DNA from: Ecdyonurus torrentis
Taxonomy: Eukaryota > Arthropoda > Insecta > Ephemeroptera > Heptageniidae
Assembly (NCBI GenBank): GCA_949318235.1
Contig: OX439132.1
Span: forward strand, 21,034,217-21,098,216
Reading direction: 5' to 3'
Length of the DNA: 64,000 nt
The notes under the pieces are model-generated. The model had not been told where the DNA came from. It saw nothing but the letters and a program-made list of their open reading frames with translations, and ran no database searches. Both the position numbers and the translations under genes were made by a program. Positions 1-15,215 of the stretch are shown one piece after another (positions within the stretch are counted from its first letter, which is position 1; each line of letters begins with the position of its first letter).

Positions 1-898
1 TTTAAAAAAAATGTTATAAAACTAATATAATAAAAATGTCAATATATAGGGCATATATTTCTGTGGGAACAAATAATAATCCTTTAACACATGTAAAAAA
101 TTTTGCGTTTAAAATTTGTTTCCAAAAAAAAAAAAACAATAAAAAAAAAAGGCAATTATTATTTTTTTTCATTACCGTGCAAAATTTTGTTAGATGTATA
201 CAATTGATTTACACGATATATTAATATAAAATGTACGGTATTGCTTTTAGGTACCTTTGATTGAAAGATGTGTCAGTAAAACTCTAAATCTATATTCAAT
301 TGCCATAGCAAATAATAATGTAATAATCTACACGTAGGATTTATTTTATTAAGAAATTTTAGTCTCCTGTTTATTAAAAGTTGGCTGTTCTTTCAAATCA
401 TTATTTTTATTTTATTTTTTGCGTGTAAGCCATCAATTACAAATAAAGATAAAAAGAAAGATTTTTTTTAGCATGAGTTATAAATGAAAAATATACAGAA
501 AAAAGATGAAAATGTGGGAGGGGGACGCAATTGCCAAAACGTTTTTCATGCGAAAATTGCTTGTAAGAAATTATAGTCAATAATACATTTTTTACATAAA
601 ATAAATTTGAATTGAATAAAAGAATAAAGTTATCGGAAATAAATAAATATTTATCACCAAAACGCTATTGACGCATCATTAATTTTTGTCGACCAAACCA
701 TAAAATATTTATATAAAAAGAAGCAGAAATCATTATTGAGGTTTTCGTAAATGCAAAATTCTTTCAATAAACAACAATAGTTTTGCAGTAATTTTTTTTA
801 TATATTTAATCTGTTTTGGCTCAACATACAAAATGTTTGCCAAAAGTTATATACCGTACCAATATTCATATCTATTTTAATAAATAATCTTATTCGAA

Positions 899-906
<8 letters not shown>

Positions 907-949
<43 letters not shown>
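907..949. repeat. (AT)n microsatellite
   Basis: About 21 units of AT. Confidence 0.95.
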
Positions 950-951
<2 letters not shown>

Positions 952-953
952 TA

Positions 954-1085
954 CTAAAAACTTTTACGTCTTCTACGATTTTTTGAAGCATTTTTTGTTT
1001 CTTTGAATAACATCTTTGCAGTCCGTTGGTTTTGAGAGATTCCTTATCTTTGTAGATAATCTTGCGAGCTTGTCTCACTTTATCT
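954..1085 (-). pseudogene. Possible short coding remnant
   Basis: About 45 codons of lysine-rich, helical-looking sequence (core VRQARKIIYKDKES), running from a stop at its upstream edge into the AT microsatellite. There is no start codon or splice acceptor. A transposase fragment is one possibility, but no family is recognised. Confidence 0.15.
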
Positions 1086-1414
1086 TGTGAACGCGATTAT
1101 CCCGCGCCGGATCCACAAAATTGCCTTAAACGGCTCAGGGCCATTGAAAAAAAAGAAAAAAAAAAAAAAAAAGGATAATTTGATTGCAAAATTTATAAAC
1201 TCAAACTGTCTACTTAATAATAACTTCTTTTTTTTCTTTTTCTTTTGTAATGTGATTTTAAAGGAAAATAATTATGAACTGATTAAGGTAAAAGTTATTT
1301 CATTCATTGAAAAATGTATAAATAAAAAAAAAATTACATTTTTGTTCTTTATTAAATTTTATAATTATAAGATTGATATAATATTATTTTTGAAACATTT
1401 TAAAAATTTTAGTG

Positions 1415-1418
<4 letters not shown>

Positions 1419-1504
<86 letters not shown>
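1419..1504 (+). repeat. (TG)n microsatellite
   Basis: About 43 units, the only long TG/CA tract in the window, followed by AGTGGTGTGTGTG. Confidence 0.95.
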
Positions 1505-1506
<2 letters not shown>

Positions 1507-2387
1507 TGGTGTGTGTGTAAAAATTTGCATCTTGCTTTTTTACATTTCTATGAAGAATAAGTTAACTGAATATTTTTGCAAAAAATATTGTTAATATAAA
1601 CTGTATGACTATATAACGTACATGCATATTAATTCAATTTTAATGCGTAATTTTTATTTTTAAAAGAATCACAATTTGCAAACATCAATTTTTTATTTCA
1701 AAAAGTAACAGAGTTATACCTAATCTATCATATGTATATATTATAAGTTGTTTTATTTCTAAAATATTATAATAAAGTAAGTAAAATGTTACGAGAAAAT
1801 AATAATTTGCATAATATAATAATATTATTTATTATAACACTTTTTCTATCCTGTTATTCATAATTTATTATTTAAATTTTCAATAGATGCGTCTTGTTAT
1901 TGCCACACTAAATCATTATAAGATTCACAGCTTAATAGTTTAATACTAGAAGCTCAGAATCATTTTCTTGAATCATAAAAATAAGCTGCTAGTACTTAAA
2001 GGGCGTTATTGTTGTTTTTAAATTGTAACTATGCTTTCGTAATTACTAATAACAGCCCTCTCTCTCAGTACGTGTGTATGTATATAAAGATAAAGTAAAT
2101 AGAAGAATATGGATTTCTCTTTACCTTTCGCTCTTCTTCATGAAATTATACATTGCAAACGTTACAAATATTGTAAAAATTTTTTTATTATTATTTAAAA
2201 ATACTTAAAATAGTTTCTTTAATTTGTACAGAAATTTTGATATTTTTGTAATGTTAAGGAAATACATTATTTTTTCTGCCGTTCTAATTGTCAGTAGTAT
2301 GATTAGAATTTTTTATCTTCTTAAATTTAAAAAAAAAAAAAAAAAAAAGTTTGGATCATTCTTATTGCGAGGACACATAGATCTCAG

Positions 2388-2388
<1 letters not shown>

Positions 2389-2471
<83 letters not shown>
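2389..2471 (+). repeat. (CT)n microsatellite
   Basis: About 41 uninterrupted CT units. Confidence 0.95.
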
Positions 2472-2473
<2 letters not shown>

Positions 2474-2636
2474 ATCGGTTTTAATTATGTATATAGTGAT
2501 AGTGTTATGATCAATTGCATTCAATTTATATTTTAATTTGTTTTATAAAAACTATCGTTTCAAGAGTGACATTTTGAAATAATTTTGAAAAGATTCAAAC
2601 ACTTTTTTTCTTAATGGAAAGAAGAAGAAAGAACAT

Positions 2637-2757
<121 letters not shown>

Positions 2758-3187
2758 AACACACAAAATTGGAGTAATTGTCAATATTGAAATAGTTCAC
2801 AATGCAGGTAGAGTGTATGAGTGAAGTATCACCTTTATATCCTTTTTGATGTACTGTAATCAAATAATTAACTTTCTTGCTATTCATTAACAAGCATTAA
2901 CAAGGTGATTGAAATTTGTTTGTCATTATTATTTTTACATAAATCATTGAATTGTATAGTGTGAACGTGAACACATTGAACAAAAACATTTGAACAAAAA
3001 AATATTGTACATACAAATCATGTATATCATATTCACATTACGTCATACTGAATGCACTTCGACGCCATACTCGATCAATGAACAACATCGCTCAGGATAG
3101 GACAAGCCCGACAAGCTTCGTTGAAGGCTACTTTCTTTGGGAAATCGTTTTATTATTATTTTTATTCTCACTTGATATACTATTAAG

Positions 3188-3320
3188 CATCAATGCTCTT
3201 ATAAAAATATTGTTTAGTATTTTTAAACTGGAAAAATGAGTCATTTTCCTATACCGGCCCATGATATTGAATGATCCAACATGGCGTCAACTTTAACATG
3301 AATGCGTACACCCTATATAT
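3188..3320 (+). repeat. Dispersed repeat, family H copy
   Basis: About 80% identical by eye to the reverse complement of 45714-45842, sharing CATCAATGCTCT, ATGAGTCATTTTCCTAT, GATCCAACATGGCG and ACACCCTATA. Confidence 0.7.
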
Positions 3321-4492
3321 ACAAATACAAATGCATACATAGTTGCGATGAAAGAATTTGTTTACGGTGAGCTAATTACTGACATGCGAGACACTAAGAG
3401 TGAGACATCATGCCTTATCAAAATGGAATGATGTATATGTACGTACAGTAATTTGATGCATCATAAATATGAGTCCCCTTCGTCATACATTGTATCAAGC
3501 TAGCTCTCTCTATACATAGTATATGTATTACATACTATGTATGTATGTAGTATATAAATAAATATACATTACAAATCATGCAAGTGCATTTCTTTTTTTA
3601 ACCAAGAAAATATTCTTTATAATATCTCGAGTATATTATGTACACATATTATTATCAGCTGCAGGGTTGGTTTTGCGTGTCTATATTTAAACCCTCTAAC
3701 TCGCACTCGACTTTATATACTTGAAGTATATTATGAAGAGTGCAGACGTCTAGCCACTACACGCCAAAACTATCATACAGCAAAACCCGCAATTATTGTA
3801 TTCAAAAACGCACGCAATATTAAATGTACGTAGATTTTAATATTTTGCAAGGACACAGGTTTATCGCTATAAAATCAATGTATAATTCGAAGGTACTAAA
3901 ATTGCTTAAAATTAGAAGAAGAAAATGCATTGGAAAAGCATTGAAAAGTTCTTTTATGAAAAATAGGGAGAGAAACTAAACTCCTTCCCAATTTCACTGA
4001 TATTATTTTCTTGTTACGTTATTTATATGAAATTTTTAATATATGCGTGTAAAAATTATATAATTATGTACAAAAATTTAATCAGATATTATATTCTTAC
4101 TTACTGCACGACAGTTACGACTGCACATATACAGTTAAAACAAAAAATAAACATATATTTCTTGTTAAAGTAAGCAAAAATATATTAAACAATTTTTTTT
4201 ATGTAATTAAATATCTAAATTTGTTATTATTGGTTTAGTTTTATTGAATTTATATATAGCATAATAAACTGTGCATTATTTTGGTTTTTGAATGTGACGC
4301 AGTTTTTGATAGATACAAAAACAGTTGGCGTCTCAACATATTTCCAGTAAAATGTCCTCAGTATAAGAACGGAATGAGTCATCTATTTAAAAAAAAAATA
4401 ATAATAATAACAAAAGAACAAAAACTATGTTCTTCCATTAAATACAAAAAAAATAACCACCTCTTTTAAAAAAATACGCACTATAAAAGTTT

Positions 4493-4495
<3 letters not shown>

Positions 4496-4539
<44 letters not shown>

Positions 4540-4545
4540 GAGAAT
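4496..4545 (+). repeat. (GA)n microsatellite
   Basis: GA units with one GATA interruption. Confidence 0.9.
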
Positions 4546-6331
4546 TTATATATCGTATATAATTATTCAATTTGAACAAAATTGCAATTATTTGCTAACG
4601 ATAGTTAATTAATATTATTATTATTTTATGAAATATAAAATTTGAATTACATGCACATGTCTAAAATTTTATTAATTTTATTTATTTTGTCTTTAAATTT
4701 TATTTCATTTTTATCCAGTCACTTGTGGACAAGTTTGAAGCTTTTTGTTGCATAAATACATAATATTTAATAATTATAAGCAGATGAGTGAATTAAGACA
4801 AATGACATATTATCAAAAATTTCAGGGTAACTTTTTTTTTTTTTTTTTACAAATTTTTCCTCTCTTTTTGAACCATTGCTCTCTTTCTCCCTCTTGACCC
4901 TTTTTTCTCTCTATATATTCGGATCTTTCATTTTTTTTTTTTTTTTTTTTTAGTATTATACATAATTTAAACAATTGTTTAACACTTGTAACAAGATTTA
5001 TGAACAGTTTTGTTTAAATATTCACTAAAGTATACTAAGATTTTGTAAATTGCAAAAAAAGAAAATGAAAAAAAAAAGTTGTTGACAGGAAGATGCAATG
5101 AAAAAAGGAATTCTCACGTAAACATTCGTTATTTTTGACTGCGGTGGTGTTCATTGTTTTTACTTTGTGTCTAGAGGCGCATACTTGTGCGTGGCGCCCT
5201 AGCGTCGTGTCGCGAGTGTCTGACGCCTCCTAGGCGCCACCTTGCACCTGCCAATCACTGCAGCAACACATATTACACTCTTCAAGTGCATCAACGCAGT
5301 ATGCACAAATACATGCATACCAATGATAACAAAAATAGGATAATATATGTTTGTTTTAATTTGCTTGACTTGATATAATTATATTGCAGAGCAATACTGT
5401 AGTAATGTACTGTCGAATTATTAAAAAGTAGAAAAACTTATATGAAATTCATATAGATAAAATTTTTATTATTTTACTGCATGCCAGTTACTTTTTAGTA
5501 CATACCAGCATTTTTATTATTTTTTTTTCAATACAGTTTTATATAGTATTTTCATAATTTGATCAGCAATATTTATAATTAGAATCATTATAATATACAT
5601 ACAACATTGTTTATGTGAATCTTTTTCATAATAATATTATAACTTTATTAATTTAAAAAAATGTTTACTAAATATTGTGGTTAAGGTATGTACATTTTTC
5701 TCCCTACAATTTAGCGCAAGAATTGACCTATTTTGTTGGCAATCATGTAGAGCATCACAATTAATCACTTCTCGCTGTCAACACCATGTAAACAAATGAA
5801 GTTCAAGCGTCGCCAGTCATCAAAAGCATGTAACAAAATTTTAAAATATTAATTAACAACTTTTGTTCCAGCAATTTAAAATTAAAATATAAAAAACTTT
5901 GAAATTACTTAATTTCACTGTCAACTTGCTTTTTTTTTTTTTTTTTTTTTTTTCGTTTTATTTATATAATACTATTTTACAAAAAAACGTAAAATTCTTA
6001 GAATTTTAGAATAAAGGAAAAATAAAAAAAGTAGTAAGATTGGTAACATTCTTGATGGCGCCGAAAAAGTGTTTTTTAGCATAGAAAATAAATAAAAACA
6101 AAAGAAGTTTTTTTAAAACTGATTTGGTTAATTAATCTTTTAATCTGTCGCCACAGACTATATAAATTGTTAATTAGAAAAAATAACAGATTTTGATTAT
6201 GTTATGCTATATAGTTTATATACATAACATATAGGTATACCTACCTCCCCCATTATATGAAATGGCGCCAGGAGGAGGGTAAATATAGCGCCAGTACCAC
6301 GTGACCCAGCAACTCATGCGTGAGTGAGTGA

Positions 6332-6334
<3 letters not shown>

Positions 6335-6375
<41 letters not shown>
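6335..6375 (+). repeat. (GA)n microsatellite
   Basis: About 20 GA units. Confidence 0.9.
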
Positions 6376-6378
<3 letters not shown>

Positions 6379-9300
6379 TAAGTGAAAAAGATAACTTTAA
6401 GGCACTGTGAGGAACAATAGGATTCAAGTTTTTTTTTAAGGTTTATTATCAGTACAACGTTGCCAAATAAAATATTAAGGTAGAATCGCTTAAAAAAAGT
6501 ATCAAATTATTATTTGAAATGTGATAAATTAGGAAACTAAGAAAATGCATATAATATTTATGCATTGAAATTTAAAACTATAGAGCTAAAAAGTTCAATA
6601 GGTTTTAAGACGCTAAGTTTTCTAATCAAAGTTCATATTAAAATTTTATAGTATATATTATTATAGAGTAAGCTATATAAAATTTAATTGTACCTAGTAA
6701 CGGTTCAAATGAATTATAATTTTTAAACACGTGTAATATAACATTAAATTACATTCTATTGTAATATTATGTAAAAAAAAAAAAAAGTTAAGAAATCATT
6801 TGGAAATTTGAAAATTCATATGCTTAAACTGATGAACAGTACCGAACTATATATGTACGCGTAAAATATACGCACATTCAGTTCACTTGATAAAAATCCT
6901 ATTTATTTATATTTCAGTATTTCTGCAATGACAATCAGTGAATTTCTTTCTTTTAACCCACTCAATTTTTTTTTCCTTCATAGAATGTACTGTAAATTAA
7001 AGTTGCTTTCCCCCCAGCCCCCCCCCCCCCCCCCTTTGGAATTTCATAATGCAATTACGATTTTTTTTTATTTACTATTATTATTTTTTTTTTAATATAA
7101 ATTTTTTTTTCAATAAAAAAACTTATGGTTATAGTACCAATACTTGACTACTTTTGTCCTAGTTTTACTTTTGTCTTAATTAAAATTGAAAGACAAACAA
7201 AATTGAGATAAATTTTTAGTAGAAAAAAGTTTGGCACTAAAAGTTGATAAATTTTTTCTAAATTGGCGTCACGAATCATTAGTTCTTTCTTTCTTTCTTT
7301 CTTTTTTTTTTTTTCCTTTGTCTCAAAAGTTAATTTTGAAATATTTAAAATTAATTATACATTTACAAGTGAAGCGTCTCGTTAAAAATAACACTTTTAA
7401 AAAATAAAAAACAAAACAAAAATTAAATAAATTGCTATTTAAATATTAATTATTTAGCTTGTCTTTCTGTCATTCTGTGTTATTATAGTAAAGTACAAAG
7501 AGAATAATATATTTTTCTCTCTCTATCCATATCTTTCTGACTTTCATAAAGTTCCAATGACTTCAATACAGTGTTCTGCTTCTGACTTTTTTTTTTGTCA
7601 GATCTATCCGGTTTGGCAATGTAATTTTATTCATTCTCCTTGCACCTTGCACGTTGTTGAAGAAAAAAACAAAACAAAAACATCTATTTCCATCTATGTT
7701 CTTGTAATTTTAAACTTTTATTTAAATCTGTTTATAGTTCTTGATATTTTTTATATTTTCTTAATGAAATTATACATAAACGGAAACAATTTTAATACTT
7801 CTTGCAAAAAGTATAATAAATTTAATTTCAAATTTGGTTTGTCTAAAATATTATATTTTTATATTTTAAAGAATTGACCATCATAGCTTAAAAGTGCTTT
7901 TAATTTTTTTAATCTTCAAAACACAATATTTATAAACAAGTAATTACTGAATTTGCATAACAAAAAATCAGTCGGGTCTGATTTTTTTTCTTTGGATGTA
8001 TGTGCATTACTGACTGGCACTGGCAATGAATGAACTTGACCCTCTTCCCCCCTACTTTCACCTCTTATGTGTGGGAGTCGTAGTGCAATTACTAATGTCT
8101 TATAATTGAGTATCAACTGTATAATAAGATATTAATAGATTATAGATCAGCAAAAGGAAAAAAAAAGAGAGAGAGAAAAAAAGAGCTTTGGAGTATGCTT
8201 TTCTTCTTCTTCTTCTTCTTCTTTGTCTTCTTCTTTTTCAAAGATTATTAAAAAAATTTATCTGTGGTAAATATACTTTATTTTCATTAATTTATTGAAA
8301 TTATGATATACATCAAAACTAACTGCTAAAAGCTATGTATAGTAAAATGTATGTTCATATATAAAATTATTTGCAACAAAATTCACTAATTATAACAAAG
8401 TGTGCTGCATTGTTGCAAAACTTTAGCTCATCCAATTTGCTAGTTTACATTTACATCATTTTTATATATTATAATATAAGTCAGAATATAGTTTTTTTCT
8501 TCTTTTAATCCTGTAATGATGGCCCTCTAAATCCTTATTTTGCAAAAACGAAATATAAATACCAACGAAAATATTTTAAATGGAATTGCTGAATTGGGGG
8601 GCAAGGGGGCAATGTTCATGAAAACTGTTTTTGCAATTATAAGTGTAGAGTTTGCAGTTTTATGTTTTGCAAAATTTAAGTTTGAATTATAGACCATTGA
8701 CCCGCAATTATATTAAAGACATAAACATTTAATATCTATACGCGAGATTACATAATATATCTCGAGAATATAATATGTACTTTAAATTACAAGTACATTT
8801 TTTCATAAATGTCTATTTATTTATAATACAGGGATAAAATATATCATCGTTGACTTGTGTAATTGACAAGTAATACGCAATTTAGAACGCAATTGCAACG
8901 TTGAAATGACTGAAATCTGCGAAAGTTTTTCTCATTATATGAGAGAGAAGTCTCAATGGTACGTTTGTGCGTGCTAACTCAAGTGCACTTCAGTAAACCT
9001 GGAATTTTCATTCAACCTCTCGTTTCTTGGAGAGAGAGAAATAATATTGGTAACTTACGGGACTGAAATTGCGTCATATCCTCGCAACTATGACATAAAA
9101 ATTATTTTTAAATTAATGGAAAATATTATTTTATTGAAATTGTCTTCAGTCTTAATACGTATTTACATAAGCGTAATGTTAAAATTGAAGGTTACTCAAA
9201 TAACCTAATATGTATAGTATATATATAATTATGCTTTAAATTATCTATAAATATTAGCTGTAAAATGAAATCAAAAGAAAAAAATACATATAATATACTA

Positions 9301-9569
9301 TTAAATAAAACCAATAAATTATATTAAATTTATACATATTATTTATATGTTATATAGCTTATCTGGGCGTCACTCGATAGAAAAATAACCAACTTTTACT
9401 AAAATGGAGTAAAATATTGTTAACTACGTATATCAGAATAAATTTTCAATTTTTCTTCGAATACAGTAGATACTAAATTAGTGGGTTTGTTTGGTCAGTT
9501 GAGAAGAATAGGTAATAATCGTTAGATTTGTGTGGCCCATTGTTTTTTCTTGGTAGCCCACGTCCATCC

Positions 9570-9573
<4 letters not shown>

Positions 9574-9646
<73 letters not shown>
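9574..9646 (+). repeat. (CT)n microsatellite
   Basis: About 36 CT units. Confidence 0.95.
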
Positions 9647-9651
<5 letters not shown>

Positions 9652-9853
9652 AACAGCGCATGAACTCGCAGCTCTAAATTCACTCGTATAATATATAATA
9701 CATAATGTCGTGCATCCCCGCTTTACCGCTGCTGCAATCGTCGTGCAAATTCCTATATACTGTATACAACTCAAACAATGGAACAAAAATATGCAGACTT
9801 TTTACATTTACATTCATTTAAATTGCTCGAATTTAATACAAATGATGGGTGTG

Positions 9854-9889
<36 letters not shown>

Positions 9890-11692
9890 CACCCAGCATT
9901 GAAATGACGTGATTTTGTTATTTGAATGATGCGGTTTCTATTTCATGCTTTTTATTAAAATGATCAACGTAAATAATGATGTAACTGTCTACAGACTTAA
10001 ATAATTAAATTTACTATTTTATTACAGCAATTAGATGCTGCTTTTCTTTAATAATCCAATTTTTTAAAAGAAAGTACTATGATAAAAACAACTTGGATAT
10101 TATTATATAAAACATTTTTAAATATTTGATAAATAAAAAATAAAAATACAATTTCAACTTTGAACCATTTTATAAATTATTTCTGCAGTAAAATAATCGT
10201 CAGCAGCCTTAAATTTAAAATGTTTTGTTTTAGGTTTTAGACCCATATAATGATATGAAAGCTCAAAGAGTATGAAACTCCATTTTTTTTTTTTTTTAAT
10301 TTAATGATTGAAAAATTTAATTTGCAATTAATCGTTTTAGTACTGACGTGAGTGCTAGCATATTTGTTCCATCAATTGAAACATTATTTGCACACCAAAT
10401 ACAACATACGTGCCTCTAATAGAGTCTAGAGATTTACTTATGAAAAAAATATTGCAAAAATTTTACTAGAGGGTAAAGCGAGAGACGCTTGAAAAGGGTC
10501 TAAAATTAGCAAAAATGGGCCACGTCCATCTTCTAGCAAGCTGCTGTCTGTCAAGCCGTCACAACAATCTCGCCTTCGCCGTCAATATTTGTGCGTTACT
10601 GCCGTTACTTGTTTGTAATGTTTTTGCTCAAGATTAATGGCTATAATCCTCATGCAAGGACGACTAACGCAAGTGCTACATATTTTCTCGCATTTTTCTG
10701 TATCGTAAACAGATTTAAAAAAAATAATAATGATAATATAGAAAAAAAAAAAAGCTTCCGTTTTATTCCTATACCACGTACTTATGAATTTAGAAGAAAA
10801 AAATACGGGATGGAACTTTTTCGTTTTAGAAATTTATTTAAATCCAATTACTTACCTTTTAGATTTTATTCCAAATAATTTCAATAATGCAAATAGTCAA
10901 GGGGGAATTTTCTTTATTTTAATTTTTGTTGAAATGCAACTGTCAAGAACATGTAAAAAAAATTTAAAATTTACATTAAATCAAAATAAAGTTCACATTG
11001 CTGCATAAAATGAGAATTTTAGTTTGCATTATCGCCCATTTCAAATAGCAGTTCTTGTTTAAATGTACAATTGTTTAAGAATAATCGAACATTCGTAGAT
11101 GCTCGCAGGTATAGCATAGTGAGACAAAATCAAGAGAGAGAAAGAGAGAACACATTACATACACGAGTATAGAGGGAGAAAAGCTGTGCATTCATTTCGT
11201 GTTATCTCCATAATTATTGGTCTACAACATACAAGGGTGTTTTTTTATTATTATTTTATGTAATACCTGCATAAGTGTCAAGGTCACGGTTATGATTCAA
11301 TATGGCGTCGTAGAGTAGACAGTGGTAAACAAGACCGAGACAATGTTTGGCAAGTCGCCCCCCTGTTCTGTTCTTTTCTATCTTGTTATGAAACCAAAAG
11401 TTTTTGCTGACAGCTAAGAAAAAAAATGGTCTGAAGAGTATATAGGGCTTATCTAGCTAAGATTCACGTAGTACGCACCTATAGTAGTCCTCGTATACTA
11501 CTTTATTTACTATGAGAACTCTGGCACCAGTGACGTCACGGAATGTTTTTCTACAGTTTTATCATCTTTTTTCATCGATTTCCCTTTTTATTGGCGAAAA
11601 AAAAGCATAAACTTTATTTTGTATTTATAAGTAAAAATTAATTACAATAAAACTTTTTAGTTGTAGAGTTTCTATCTAAATAATGACTTGTT

Positions 11693-11697
<5 letters not shown>

Positions 11698-11739
<42 letters not shown>
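11698..11739 (+). repeat. Poly-A tract
   Basis: About 42 A residues, the longest of many A/T homopolymers. No retroposon body is recognisable upstream. Confidence 0.9.
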
Positions 11740-11740
<1 letters not shown>

Positions 11741-12227
11741 GACGGTGACAACGACGTTTTGTGGATTTTTTTTCTCTATCTTTTTCACGTCTGATTTATT
11801 ATTATTTTGTATTATGGGGCGAGAAATAAAAGATAATGCAATTCAAATGTTCAAAATATAACACAATTTAATATTATGCTTGTACACAGTCACTTTTTTT
11901 TTTCCCATAAATAAACATTTTTTTATTTAATTAAAAATTCAAAAAAAAAAAGTGTTAAGTGTTATTATAACACTGTGAAACATGTTCATGATGACAAAAT
12001 TTTGTCATAAAAGCATTTAAATACGCATGAGTATTTGAAACACATATGTTTTTATACATGACATAAGATTATGTCAACAATAAAATATTTGAAATATTTA
12101 TTATGTATGTATGTACCGATACGGACGCAATAAATTTCAAAGCATTGGATATATGGAAACATCGTAAATGTAGCAACATAGCCACAAAGATAACACAGGT
12201 CAAGATAGAGAGCGGGTGCGGTAGGTG

Positions 12228-12264
<37 letters not shown>

Positions 12265-15012
12265 ACTGTTTGCCTTTTATACTTCTTTTGTTTGTCACTT
12301 ATTGTGTCCGTGTCGGTACTGTAGTCATAAGAGTGGAATATGTTTATGGTATACATCAATTAATTTCTCCATAAAAATAATTAATAATACTTATTGTTAA
12401 TGCAAACTAAATCATTAAATCCTCATTGAACAGTTTAAAATTTTGACAATTAATATATTATGCAATTAATGTATGATGTAAATTTTAAAGAATAATAAAA
12501 AAAAAAAAAAAAAAGTTTCAAGACGTCAACTCTTGGAGCATAGAAAACATTAGGGATTCCCCATGAAACAAAAATAAACTTTTGTAAAATAAGTTTCAAA
12601 ATTTTACTATAGAATACAGTAGTTAAAAAGATGACGCCAATATGTTTTGTTTTTATATATATTATGTGAATTAGGTTCAGGGAATCAACGTGAGATAAGT
12701 TAATTCATCGAAGAGTCAATAATAGAAGTTGTGATAGGAAGTTGTTATATCTCAACGCCTGCTTTTTATCTTTAAGAAAAAGAAAAAAAAAAGTTTCATA
12801 TAGCAGTTTCTTGCTTAATATCGTCCTCAGTAACAGTGCAAATCGGGTTTCAATAAATGTTCTTTAGTTATACAATAGTGGTGGTTATATACTTTAACAA
12901 AGATAAAATTTAAGTGTGTAATAGATTTGTTTATATATTTATAAGTGAATAGTGATTTTTATAACAAGTAATGCCTTATGCAGGTATGTAGAATAAATTT
13001 TATATGACTAGTCTTCAATCATTTAAGTAACAGTTTCAAATTACAATTTTTTTTTTTTTGTTTTTTAACAATGCAAATGCAAGCACATTTAATATCATGT
13101 ATTTTGTATGACAATATATTTTCACAATTTTTTTTTTTTTTTGTATCTCAATATAGCACATTATGACACAAAAAAATGCAGTATTTTCGTACGTTTAAAA
13201 TTGTAAATTGAATGTTTGTTATGTAATACTTTTTCATCATTTTACATACAAACAAATTTGCGCTCCGCAAAAAAAGTAATTGATCAAAAAAATGCATCAT
13301 AAAAATTAAAGACAAATTCTTGAAAAACATTTTTGTACAGCTGACTTATGCAGTTTATAATATTTTGAAATAAATTTTATACTATAAAAGTACTTTTTTA
13401 TTATTATTATTTTAATCAATAACTCCCACGTGTGTCTTATATACAATGGTTAAGGTATAATTAGACGCTTATTAACTGCGAGTTATCTTGCGATAAAACA
13501 CAAATAACACTATTGATAGCAAGTTGTATAATATAATTGACACAATATATAATGTGATGTGATACCCTCGTATTTCATAATACCAACTAGCAAAGTCAAA
13601 ATAGCAATGTCACCTAACGATACATTGATATATAAATAAAATATATTTAAAATGCTAATACAATTAATATTATTATACAATTTGTAATGTAATGATAATC
13701 ATGCGACAAAACTTTTGTATTGATTGAGAAAATTTTTAGTGATTGTCATTTCAGAGAGAGAGAGAGAGAGAGAGAGAGAATAGTTAAGTAACCCAAAGCC
13801 TTATCATTAATGCAATCATTTTTACATTTTGAGTGCGAGGTTATCATTATAAAGTTATTCTGTATTAAATTTGCTTAAAATATTATGTATTATATTACTT
13901 AGCTGGACTCTAAATTTTGCATTGTATAGTTTGTATAATTTATTTTCTGTATAATAGTGTTATTTCATTACTCTTTTGGGTGACAAATACAAATAATATA
14001 ATAATGAAAAAAAAAATCCATACTAAGTTATGTGAGCCTTTTGGCCTCTGAATGTAAAATAATGGGTTTGAATAGATATATAGTACTAATTAACATTTAA
14101 TGGCTTACTTTTTCTTAGTAAATAATCTAACTAATAAATGTTAGGAAAGAGCTATGCTGGAAATACATAAAAATTATAAAATATATACTGGTTTTTTTTT
14201 TTTTTTTTTAAATTATTAAATATTTAGACGATGTAAAAACATGATTGTTTGCATTTAACAAAACAAAATATGAACTAGATGTTATATTACAAATTACAAA
14301 ATAAATTTTTGCTGTTTACAGTCAATTAAAATTCTTTAAAAAAAAAAAGAGCATTCCATTTCTCTGATTTCATAACTAAATATCTTGAATAATTATGATA
14401 CTTATATGTAGAATTGACTGAACAATTTTATTTCTATTCTCTGAATTACATATTATATATACTTCTATACAGCATGCATATTATATCTTCTTTTATGTCT
14501 TTATTATGTCATGCTTCTAGAAAATTATGTTGGAAAAAAACATGAAATTAAGTGCCTCTGTTGTAAATCCATCAAGACGCTTGCAATTTAAACACACATA
14601 TAGTGTGGAGTGCCTTTTTTTTCTGTCTTGTCATAAAGTTTGATTGAAATAATTTTTTACGAAATTTTTTAACAGTATAATAAAAAGAGCAGGCGTGGTT
14701 AATTAATGACGTCATAATCTAATTATTATTTTTTTTGTTTTAATTCTAAGCTTCCAAAACAAGGAAATTAGTATATGCATGAAAAGTCTAAAATATAAAT
14801 AATTTAAATAAAATTTAAATGACTGACTTTAATTTTTATTTTATCACTTGTTGTATTCTCCACGTAAAGATGTGAAGGAAAAATGTATTGGCATTGGCAC
14901 TTTTTTTTTTAAATTACAGCACTATAATAATTATATTATTTATTGTTACAGCATTCGCAATCCTCCATCAAATATTTTACTATAATATGCATAGGCTTTA
15001 TAATACACTAAT

Positions 15013-15215
15013 GCCTTGTTCACAACACAATAAGCTTTTTCTAATTGAAATTGTTAAGTGAACTCCATAAGAATGCATGTTATTTTGATCAAATTATTAA
15101 ACATTCCAATTAGAAGAAGCTTATTGTGAACAAGGCTTAACCTCTGTATGTTGCAATACAACTGTACACAGCTTACGTTAGTTGTTATTTTGATTGTTTG
15201 TTGCAACAATGTAAA
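15013..15215. mobile_element. Foldback with GCCTTGTTCACA ends plus a neighbouring related tail
   Basis: 15013-15037 (GCCTTGTTCACAACACAATA...) is inverted at 15112-15136. The following 80 bp (TTAACCT... to GTTGTTATTTTGATTG) resemble the 25784-25912 element. Confidence 0.65.

Noticed and set aside
1087..1594. Reading frames rich in alternating V and C
   Set aside because: They are translations of the TG microsatellite.
11698..11739. Poly-A as the tail of a processed pseudogene
   Set aside because: Sequence upstream has no coding similarity or flanking direct repeats. Long A/T runs are common throughout the window.
12961..12990. Possible short first coding exon with donor CAG|GTATGT
   Set aside because: Joining its ATG frame to the noggin exon breaks the reading frame, and nothing else supports it. 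It could at most be a non-coding exon end.
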